DNA from: Malachius bipustulatus
Lineage: Eukaryota; Arthropoda; Insecta; Coleoptera; Melyridae
Reading direction: 5' to 3'
Assembly (NCBI GenBank): GCA_910589415.1
Contig: OU342632.1
Coordinates: 19,037,507-19,101,506 of the forward strand
Length of the DNA: 64,000 nt
Positions 49,201 through 61,200 of the stretch are shown here, piece by piece. A program made the position numbers and the translations under genes. A model generated the notes under the pieces. The model ran no database searches. It had not been told where the DNA came from and saw only the letters and a program-made list of their open reading frames with translations. How positions within the stretch are numbered: position 1 is the stretch's first letter; every line of letters begins with the position of its first letter.

Positions 49201-52200
49201 TTTTTAATTTCTATTTTTGATGAAAAAAATTTTGTTTCTAATTTGAAATTTTTTTTGTAAAAATTTTTTTAAAAACATTTTCATTTGAATAAATTTTTCT
49301 TTCAAATTTTTTTGCCAGTCAAGGTTAGCTTGGAAAATTATATTTTTTTTTGAGAGATTTGTGCGAGGCAAGGTTAAGTCCGAAATTTGAGAATTTTTTT
49401 TAAGAAAAAATTTTTTTTAAGAAAAAAATTTGGAAAAAAATTTTTTTTTTTTATTTATAAAAATTTCTATCTAAAATTTTTTTTTCAAATTTTTGGCCTG
49501 CCCAGGCTAGCTCACAAAATTTCCTTTTTTTGCGAGTTTTTTGCGAGCTCAGGTTAACTCTGGCTGGTAGGATTTTGTAGAAAATGATACTTATGATTAT
49601 TTTATATTGTATGTTTTATATTGTACCGAGTGTCCCAACACTAGTGTCCACCCCCTAAACAGAGCTTAATTTTAAAGATAAAAAATTGAAACTTTGAGGA
49701 TTTGTGTACTTGATATAGGATCACGGAATGGCATAATCAGTTTCATTAAAAAAAAATTTTGTTCGGGCGCCAGCGATAAAAAACTGTAAGATGGTGGTAA
49801 ATTGTCGAAAAAAAAATTGATTTTTTTTCAATACATACGTAGAAATCGGTTAATAAAATCAATATCGCTTGAAAGAAATGTGAAAAACTAATTATAAGGC
49901 TTTAATTAAATAAAATATAATTATATAGCAATGACAGGTAGGCAATATAATCTGAACAATATAATCAATATAATCTGAAAACGGTAGGTGCAATAAGTTT
50001 TATGACAAAGTGAATAAGGCCCAAATAAATAGAAGGACGGCTCTTGCTGGGCTAGCCGGCACAACGAACCTGCACTGGACAGTGTCGTAGTATGAAGTCA
50101 TGAAAAAGGTGATTATTAAAAAGATATTAAAAATGTTTTTTAATTAAACTAATTATGCCATTCCGTGGTCCTATATCAAGTATACAAATCCTCAAAGTTT
50201 CAATTTTTTATCTTTAAAATTAAGCTCGATTTATGGGGTGGACACTAGTGTTGGGACACCCGGTACATATGTATTGTATATATTATCTTGTTCTGTAAAT
50301 GGAGTTACTCTGTTGAACAATAAATTGAAATTGAAATTGAAAAAAAATTGAAATTGAACTCGCGGAAGCAGGGGGGGGCTCCTTTTTTAAAACACCCTAT
50401 TTATTACAGTATCTTACTTATATATGTATCTATTTTTGGTGAAATTTTTTTTTTTTAAATAAAAAAAAAATTGTAAAAGTTTTTTGAAAAACATTTTCGT
50501 TTGAATAATTTTTTTTTTCAAATTTTTTGCCAGCCAAGGGTAGCTTGGAAAATTATATTTTATTGCGAGATTTTTGTGAGGCCAGATTAGGTCCAAAATT
50601 TGAGATTTTTTTTTATTTAAAAAAAAAATTTGAAAAAAGTTTTTAATTTTTCAAAATTTCCATTTAAAAATTTTTTTTCAAATTTTTTGCCAGCCCAGGT
50701 TAGCTCGCAAAATTGCTTTTTTTGCGAGTTTTTTGCGAGCCCAGGTTAACTTGGAAGCAGGGGGGGGGGGCTCCTTTTTTAAAACACCCTATTTATTACA
50801 ATTTATGAGTGAACAAGGGACCAATCGGTCCCGAAACGTTTCATTTCATTTACCTATTTATTACAGTATCTTACATTGATCATTTCATTCACACTCCATA
50901 AGATCCAATCAGGAGCTCTCATCAAGTGTATTTTTCAAAATTAATTGCAGTTCAAAAAACCATGAGGTGATTTTTTTATTACCTTCACTTTTTTCCCTTC
51001 TCTGTCGCAGTATACAGGGTGAGATTCTCAGATTTTCTTATTGGATTTTCACGGGAAATATGAAAAAACAAAATTACAGGGTGTAACTAAATAAGTGTAA
51101 AACATTTAAGGGGGTGATTCCTTGTCGAAAAAAAGATAGGATCTTTCATATAAAGAAACTTCATTGGAGCATCCCTTGTTAAGATACAGCGCCTTAAAGG
51201 GGGCGCATAAAATTTGTTTAACAATTTTTTTCACAAGCACTAAAAGAGTTACAATATTGAAATTAACCTGACATTTTCTACTACCAAAAGGACACATAGC
51301 CAGTAATTTATTTGGTTGTAAGGGGTGGAAAACGCAACCCCTAAAATTTATTTCCAATGCAACTTTTTGTCTTATTACTTGTTTACCATTTAAAAAATTA
51401 TTTCCGATAGCCTGTTTCATTCTAAACAAAAAATGTCTCTTGAATTTTTTTCACAAAATAAACCCAGTTCGCATTTATGACGATGTATCTCTGTAGTTGT
51501 TCGTAAAATAATTTTTTGCTGCGAACTGGTTTATTTTGTGCAAAAAATTCAAGAGACATTTTTTGTTTAGAATAAAACAGGCTATCGGAAATAATTTTTT
51601 AAATGTTAAGCAAGTAATAAGACAAAAAGTTGCATTGGAAATAAATTTTATGGGTTGCGTTTTCCACCCCTTACAACCATGGGGTAAACCAAATAAATTA
51701 CTGGCTAAGTGTCTTTTTGGTAGTAGAAAATGTCAGGTTAGTTTCAATATTGTAACTTTTTTAGTGCTTGTGAAAAAAATTGTTTAACAAATTTTATGTA
51801 CCCCCTTTCAGGGGCTGTATCTTAACAAGGGATGCTCCAATGAAGTTTCTTTATATGAAAGATCCTATCTTTTTTTTCGATGAGGAATCACCCCCTTAAA
51901 TGTTTTACACTTATTTAGTTACACCCTGTATACAGGATGTCCTATTTAAAAAATAATCTTCACCTTCAAATGGCCTTGAAATTGGTCCCCTAGGTCAAAA
52001 TCATCAGTACAGTCAAACGACCCCCATTGTCTTAAACAACTTTTGTCTGCACAATTTTTTTTGTATCTGGCTTACCAAAGGAGATACCCGAGTCCGAAGA
52101 TTGAAATGACTCACCCTGTATATATACATGTTTTTGATCAAATTGGTTATAGCTTTGAAAAGTAAGCACTTTCAGTGGATTATTTTTGTTTTAATAAAAA

Positions 52201-55200
52201 GGAGAATAAAGTGATATGATACTTATCTGTCATTTGTGTGCTATGCTATAATGCCACCAGACTCTTTTATGTTTCTATTTCTAATTATGAATTTTTTTTT
52301 CCAGGTGTCAAGTACGGGCATTGAGGTGATGACCTACTTGATTGACAGATTGGGAACCGATTTTCGACCGTACCTTCAAACTGTCTTACCGAACGTAATA
52401 GATCGACTTGGAGATGCCAAGGACTCGGTGAGAGAGAAATCCCAACTTCTGATCCTCAAGCTACTAGAACGCAGCGTGTTGACACCTCAGACATTGCTGG
52501 AGAAGCTCTCGCCTGGATTTAGTCATAAGAACTCCAAAATCAGGGAAGAGGTTCTCAGGTGTCTTGTAAACATTCTGAACGAGTAAGTCTCGGAAAAATC
52601 ATAATCTCGAAAAAGATTAACCGTTTATTTTTTTGCAGACACGGCGCTCAATCTTTAACTTTGAACCGATTCATACCGGACATTGTTAAATTATTATCAG
52701 ATCCCACGTCCACAGTGAGAGATACGGCTTTTTCCACTCTGATTGACCTTTACAAGCACGTCGGTGAAAAACTCAGAGCTGACCTGCAAAGACGCAATAT
52801 CGTGCCCGCATCCAAGTGGTCGTTGCTCGTCGCCAGATTTGACGAGGCTAAAGCGAATGGTGAACTCTTACCGACCGCTTCCAAATCAATGGATCGTAAG
52901 TTCTTCTTTTTGTCTACTTTTTATTAATTTTTACACATAATTTTTTTTCTTTACAGTAAATATAGATGAAGTTGACAGAATGATTGCGTCAAAACCTTTA
53001 ATGGGAGCTAGAAAGACAAACTTAGGTAGTGCCATCAAGCAACGAACTCAGTTGGCGCCAAGCAGTGCTGGTTCAGGTAAAAATGATCTAGTTACTTTTC
53101 TGTCTCTCTCATAATTATTGATTTTCTCTTTATTGATCATAATTATTTCTCTCTCATATCTTTAAAGACTTTGATAGAAAGAAACTAAGGTAAATCTAGT
53201 GCTAGAAGGTCAAGGAAAGTTCTTACTGTAAACTGAGATAAAAGAAATAATACAGGGCATCCATTTATAGATGGGGGAATCTCGGATATACCGCTAATAT
53301 TAGTTTTTTAATGAGACTGCAAGTGTTACACTAATAATTTAAGTTATACCAGTATCACTAGACTTTCACTACTACTAGTACCATGATACTCCTAGACACT
53401 CGTCTAGTAGTGTACGTAGAACGTCTAAGTGCGAGTGGCCCCCTCATCTATGTAATGACCCCAATTTTTTTTATTATCAAAGAATTAGTAGAGATCGGAC
53501 AGTACCTACAGACCAACTGAATTATTAATGTTAATTTTTTTTCAATAAAAAGCTAAGGAAAATCTAACAACACTCGTCTCTTTCAAAATCACAGGTGGTG
53601 TAGATGAAGACACATTTATTAGATCATTCGACGATGTTCCGAGACTACAGATATTTTCCGCCAAGGAAATAATCGATCATCTGAAGTCAGTAAATGAGAT
53701 TATATCCGATGCCAATAAAGACTGGAATAAAAGAGTAGACGCTGTAAGTTTCCCCCATTATGATTTTTAATTATTCCTCAGTGAATTAATCGGCAAAATT
53801 TATGAAATTTCAGTTAAAGAAAATTCGATCCATAGTATTAGCCGGAGCTTTAAATTACGACGATTTCTACGTGTGCCTGAAATCCTTCGACATTCCCTTC
53901 CAAGCGATCCTGCGAGATCTGAGATCGCAAGTGGTCAGAGAGGCTTGCATCACGATCGCCTACCTCTCGCAAGAAATGGGAAGCAAGTTCGATAAGATGG
54001 CCGAATTTCTGCTTCCCACCATCGTGCAGCTCATTCAGAATTCGGCCAAAGTGATGGCTACGGCCGGTCTAGTCACGGTCCGTTTCATCGTCCAGCATTG
54101 TCAGAGTCCCCGTCTGATACCGATTATCACCAGTAATGCGATGACCTCCAAAAGTAAAGATATCAGAAGAAGCTGTTGCGAAGTGGTCGAAATAATTCTG
54201 ACACAGTGGCCCGTGCATACACTGGAAAAACACGTAGCCACACTGCAAGAGATGATCAAGAAAGGTGTTGCTGATGCTGATCCCGAGGCTAGAGTTATTT
54301 CTCGAAAGTAAGTTATAGCGATTAGTGCATGAATTAATGCGTTAAGTGTTTCCAGGATCACAATACTTTCCAATAAATTATGGCTGACTGAGTTTCTTCT
54401 GAACTTATTTTTAAAATTTAAATTGCTTATTATGTTACAAAATTCATCTGACAGGATAAATACTAATTAGAATTTTGATTGAATTTCAGAGCTTTCCGAG
54501 CGTTCCGAGACCATTTCCCAGATAATGCTGAGAATCTACTTCAGTCACTGGAACCGAGTTACAGAAGAGCCCTGCAGGGCGACCAGATGTCTAGTAGTTC
54601 TTCAAACAGTAATCTGGCTAGCGGATTTAAGACACCCAGACAATATTCAACTCGAACCTTGGGCAACCCTCAAAGTGCTTCAGGCAAGTTTGCTTGACCG
54701 TCTTCGTAGTCGTATTCACGAATAAAAATTATCAATTACAGCCCAATCAAGTTTTTTGTACCAACACCAACTGATTGATTCGTTAGTAGTACTCGAGGCC
54801 GACCACTGTTCTATCGCGAATGAGATATCTAAATGGCCACCCGTCGGGAGGTGAATGATAGGTCAACCCCCTATTTTATCACCGCAATCTCAGACAGTAC
54901 TACTGTCGTATCCTCCTACCTCCTTTCATCCTGTACTTGCGTCATAAATTTTCATTAATTCTACAATGTCAATAAATGAGGTTACGGTAGCTTTTGTAAG
55001 TGTGAAAAAATTCATCTTCCGAATATTACAAATCAAGATGATCTACAAGAATTTAAAAATGCATTCTTTTTTCTTGTGATTTTTGTATATGTACTTACAA
55101 CATTTGACTGAACTATTTACCTATTTACAGTGTTTTTCTTTTGGTTTTCCTCTTTTGTCAATTGCTTTCTCCTAGTTTGTCAAATGATTTTCTTATTTTC

Positions 55201-58200
55201 AAGTAACTAGTCATGGATTTATCAATCAATTTCCTTTTATGTCAAATCAGTCTCACTTTATGTCAATTGCTTTTCCTATTCCTATTTACGTACAGTGACA
55301 ATATAATAAACATTGGAAAAGCATTTGATATAAAAGGGATCTAATCTGACAAAAGAGGAACTTGAATTGAAAGGTAAATGGGAAAAAATGGGATAAAAAA
55401 ATGGCATTTGACAAATTTGGAAAAAAAATTGACAAAAGACGAAAACCAAAAGAAAAAGACTGTAATGTCGATAAGCCTCCAGAAGTTACATTTAATGGTG
55501 TTGTTTTTTTTTATTGCGGCTCGTAAACATAGGAAGTACTGAGAACTTGTGTAGTGGTCCCAGTAATGGCGGTCTTCAAAGGGTGCCCTCTTTGCCTAGA
55601 AACTACAGGCAGAATAGTGGTATCCCTGTTCTCAGAAACAGTATGTATTCTAATAATTGACACTTCTGAAGGGTATTTTTTTACGTTTTGTACTCTGCAG
55701 TGTGTTCTCTCAAGAAGACCTAATTATTTCTGTCTGCAAAGTCCTTGCCCATGTTTGATGTCGATGATAACAAGCAATGGTACTCTAAACATTGACTATG
55801 AAGGCTTTTTCTACCAATAGTCTAACCTAGTAATGCGTAATATGTTGATGAATCATAAAAGAGTGGTTTTTTTTACTTCTAATTATTACTGTTTGAGGTT
55901 ATGCTGAATAATAATTAGAAAATTGTACACAGTTTTAAAAACGGTTTTCATAATTATTAAAGTCTGAATTAATTGGAAAGGAAATATTCGCCTTCTATTT
56001 ATGTTTAGCACTTTATCAAATATGGACAAGGGCATGTATGTGATGTAAGAACTTTTTTGTTATTGTTATATCGAATACCTTTTCCTTGGAAAATATACAG
56101 GGTGGAAACTTGTAAGTGGGTTATAGGAATTAACATGCAAATTCAATTTTGTGGAAATAATTTCTCGAGGGCGTATCTCTAGAATAAAATATACATAATT
56201 GAAATAACTTCCTGGAATGACTAAAATGTTGTTAATTAGCTACTTTTAATTTTGAATAGGTTTTAATATTAATGAAGAAAAATACAAAATAAAAATATAA
56301 AAAACATCAAATTACACATTCAGTGCATTTTGATATTGAGCAGTTGTCAACAAAATCTTGAAAGTGATACAATATTTGAATTAAACTTGTCTAATTTGAC
56401 TAAATTTTCTTGTCATTATTACATAATTCGTGACAAGCCACAATAATCTCCATAAAGCAGCAAATAAATGGAAATTTGAAAATTAATTAGAATTTTGATT
56501 TTGATATTTCTACATCATTAGTGAAGTGTTTTAACTGAAAATAGGCTCGTTAAATACAAATCGTTATTTTAAAATTTGCATGTTAAATCCCTATGACTTA
56601 CTTACATGTTTCCACCCTGTATAATGCAGAAATAGAAACTGTCGAAAGACTCATAGAAGATGTAAAACTTATAATTGTAAAAAATGCTGACATTTGCTAT
56701 GAGTGTTTTCTTTGTTTCAATCGCAGTGGAAAGAAGAAAAAAAGTTTGGTGCAAACCTTCTGTTTACATCTTGAATTCGTTCTAGAAGGGATAATGTGCA
56801 ATGTGAAGATATAATTTTTTGAGGAAGACAAAAAAAAATTTGCAGAAAAAATCAAAATAAGTGCAGCCTTTTCAATCCCGGGTCAGTTCGGGTAAAAATG
56901 AGACAAAAATTCAGTCTAGCTCAGTCCGCTAATTCTTTCTTCCCTGTAATTTGAATTATTAGTTCTAGAACAGTTTACCACATAATATGAAAAAATCAAT
57001 AACCTGTTGGTTCTTATTTTTTTATTCTACGTTTTGTACCTTTTAACTTGCAGTAAGGTCAGTTTCAGAATCTTTTCTCACAGTACTTTTTAGCACACTT
57101 TGACTTGAAAACATGCGGTTGTCATTGGAGAATATTTCTAACACAGAAGAAAGCTTATTTCTTTCTCATTTTCTGCATCATAACCGTCTTCTAGGTGCAT
57201 TTTTGGACCAGCAATTAAATAAATTTGATGAATATTTATTGTTGAAACATTCTCTAACGCAGTAAAAGTTTACAATTGTTACTAAATGGAAAAACTGACT
57301 TTTTTTAAGTTAATTTCACATTTCTAACTTTTTTATGTTATTGAGAATAGCACCAGTGTCGGTAATACAGGTACCCTGATACAAGTCTCATTGTTGCTCC
57401 CTCAAGCGCCCCATATTATATTAAAACATGTCTCGTTTTCAACCCCCAAGTTACCCCCAATAGTAGGTAACTCTATTTTAATTATTATTGTACAGTGATC
57501 CGTATTATATTTTGAAACAACACTATAATATGCCCAAGTGATGAAATATTGAAGAAAATGTTTGGTTGACAACAAAAGATTTAGAAATAAATTTAAAAGT
57601 TTACAATTCTCTTAAAAAAGACTCTCACTTTTAACAGCTTTAGTGGTCTTATTTTTACCTGAGCTGACCCTAGTGGAAATTCTCCAATTCGCCTCATTTT
57701 CTTAGTGCTTATTTACATTTTTTGCTGTAAAATCTTGTTTTCTATTCTTAAACTTTTATCTTTACTCACAAGCAGCTATTTTTTTATAGCAACAATACAT
57801 GCTATAAAAATTGTTTGCATTAAGCTTTGTTTTCTAAATTCTCCTTAAATCAAACCAATTGATGACACACTGGTGTACTGTCTTTTATCTGTTCTGATTT
57901 TTTTTATACTGGGCTACAGTTTGTTATAGTTTGTTCAGTTCAATAAAATTTATTTTTGTTGACTTTTTATTATTATTTTCGAAATGTTCTTGTGAAAGTC
58001 TCATCTGAATGTTATTTACGTGATTTTTTGCGCAACCGTACCTGAACTGGCTGCTTTGCAGACACTTTTTATGTTGCAAAACCCCACTTCACGACCGTCA
58101 TCAAAGGCATCAATCGTTTTTGGGTTTTTATAACAAAATTTTGGGTTTCTATCACAGCATACTGTTAAAGTTGTTCTGGTGAGCTATATTGTCATTGTAT

Positions 58201-61200
58201 TGTAGACATATTAAAATTTATATTTTTTTAAATTTTGTAAATACGGTTGCACAAAAAAATGTCTTGTAAACCTTGATCAGGAAATACTTTAGAGAATTTG
58301 GGTAGACAATATTTTTGCTCTCAATACTCTAAAGAATGATTTCGCTGCTTTGGTGTACAAATAACTATTATAAAATTATTAATTTAATGATAATGTGATT
58401 AATTTATTGTTGTTATATTTTCTTGCAGATTCCGGTAGGAAAGGTTTCAGAAGTAATTCCGCCATCGATTTACAAGCAGCTCAGAGAGCAAAGGCTCGAG
58501 CTCAATACGCCGCCATTAGCAGAAATAAAATCACTTCAGGAACCGCCAGTTTGCGTAAGTGTTTCTTTTTTCTTGTTGTTGTTTAATACGCTTTCATTTT
58601 TGTTGTGCTTCCTTTTGGTTTTTTTTTTACGCTTCTTTCGCTTTAATTATAATAATATTTTAATCTTCGCAAGTTCGATAGTCAGATAGGAAAAAAGTCG
58701 ATTCGATTGTCATAAAATAACTTCCCTTACATTATCTTATCTCTCGTTGAGGTCTTAGCTTGGGTGGGTCATGGCTCCGGCTCCTCTTATTTCTTTCCAT
58801 CTCTTCTATAAATTTCGACGACTTGGGTTTTCCCACCTATCAACTTAAGAAAACTTTGAATTTTAAATTGTTGTCTGATTGTTTTTTTTCCGAAATATTC
58901 CAAGAATAATGTTGCTGTAAATGCTCCCATTCCTGGCAAATAAATTCGTGAAGACTTCAATTATTACTTCTATAATATCAATCAATTTCATAACAATGTC
59001 CTGGTGATAGTTGAGAATAGTTGTTCATTTCAGATTACCTACTAATATCTACATGCTTCCAATTTATATTTATTCTATTTACATGGCAAGTTCTATGTTT
59101 GGTTGTAATTACATGTAATTACATGTAATGGTGATAGTTGTGACAACAATGTAAGTGGTTATTCTCTTTGTCTTTTAGGAAACTCGAATTGATTGGCTCT
59201 TCTTATCGTGACCAGAATTCTACCAATCGAATGTGACTAAAATTCCTCTGATTATTGAACAGTTTATTTTAATTGAATGCTTTTGTTAGTGCATTGACAA
59301 TTATTTTTACTTTAGAATGTGTGAATATTTTGTATTTTTTATGCATATACGTAATTTTGAAAAATCGGTTAATATTAATTGCGAATATTAACAAATTCAA
59401 TTTTATAACATATTGCTTTTTTCCATGCCTTATTGTGTAGAAGGAAAAATAGCTCAGCAAGGTAATTTGATAAAAGTTGATTGTGTATATACTTTTACAT
59501 ATTTACATTCCGGTTATTTATGTGTAATGTCAATTTCAAAGATGGTAAGGTCTCAGTTATCCAAGTTAACCAGGACTGGAGGCGTCTTTTTTTTAATGAA
59601 AACATATATCTGAAAAAAAAATTTAATCGGAATAAAATTCAATGTAAAGCTGGAAAGCTGGCAACACACAATAATAATTTAAAAAACAACTAAGCTTAGA
59701 ATATTTTTTTTGTGCGAAGTACGTTTTTCAAATTACAATAAACGTACATAGAATAATTATTGATAGAAATAAATAAATAAATAAATAGAGAGCATAGTCG
59801 GATTTGGTCTAAATAGTCCCATGTATCAGTTTAGAATACTCATGCTCAAAATATTTCCATCTTCTCATGACACATTAGCAAAATTTCAACAGCAAAAAAT
59901 CCGCGTATGTCTAAATAATTCATCCCACAATAATTAAAAACTCCACAAGGTTATTCTTCAATGGCGGCTAAATATGAAAGATAAAGACAGATTATCTAGA
60001 TATGAATAAATTGGTTGCAGATGTCAGTGATTCTCAAAAAACTCGTCGATTTTTCTTTACTGGGTACTTTTCACTATTCTAACGTCCAGATAATTTAATT
60101 TATGGTATCATAAATGTCGCAATATAATATTTAATGCACGCTTTGTCATGAAATGTCAAGTTGCAGTGGTAGTGGTAATGGTAACGTGAGTTTATAGAAA
60201 TTTCTATAATAAATTTTCCAACCGGAAGTTTGATCATTTTTCACTCATCAAGTTACAGTGTGAATTTGTTGGGAAAATTGATGCTACAAGCAAAAAAAAT
60301 TGTCTAAACGTCCTCAATTATTACTTTACTAGTGAAGCTGAAAACGAAGCCCTGCTAACTGTCATCCAACAGAGAACAGCAGAAGCCTGCAACATTAATA
60401 GGAGAACATTGTTGAGAGTCAGTAAATTATAGACAACATTTTATTATCGGTACCAAAGATTCGTGTCAAGATCTTTGGTATATATCAGGACCCACCGGTG
60501 TATATGCACAGAAGAACGATAGATATGCAGGTAGACAAAACGAAACTTGGAACTAACATTTAATCTGAGATTCCGTTTTGCTATCAAAAAGTCGAGATTC
60601 ATTATCAATCACTCAGCTGACGTCGCATTCACACTTTCTGAATCGGGACTTTGCTATCTGACTAAAGTGAATGTTGGATGTTTTCTGGAATTGTTTTTAT
60701 TTTTTTCTGGAATTCTACTTTACTGGTAATAATGATAACTGACCATAGTTTTACAGCCAGTAGTAAAGGCTCATTAAGTTGACAGGCAGATTTCTGGGGC
60801 CATTTCTAGAGAAGGTATCGACCCTAGGTGGAAAATAGAACATTTTAGTGATTCTTGGCATGGAAGGGAATACAGAAATGTTAATAAAAGTTATTTTACA
60901 TCGATATTAGTTTAAAAATGCTATCTGAAATCTACCCGTTAACTTGATGAGCCTTTATAATACTGGCCGATAAGGGTCGATACCTTCTCTAGAAATGGCC
61001 CCAGAAATCTGCCTGTCAACTTAATGAGCCTTTACTACTGGCTGTAAAACTATGGTCAGTTATCATTATTACCAGTAAAGTAGAATTCCAGAAAAAAATA
61101 AAAACAATTCCAGAAAACATCCAACATTCACTTTAGTTAGTCTTTTAAAACCATTTTCAAAGTCTAATATTAAAATATCTATGTAAGAATGTAACTTTGT

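Larger units (their letters stand above)
54684..58428. other. CLASP intron 7 with GC donor, containing two foldbacks
   Basis: The donor is AG|GCAAGT, the consensus for the rare GC-AG class, and the acceptor is TTTTCTTGCAG at 58428. The phase (1) matches the next exon. The intron holds the repeats at 55125-55466 and 56098-56619. Elsewhere I see only AT-rich DNA, and no additional exon that would fit phase and family. Confidence 0.7.

Noticed and set aside
51106..51787. Two similar short ORFs on opposite strands as a gene pair
   Set aside because: They are mirror translations of the two arms of one palindromic element.
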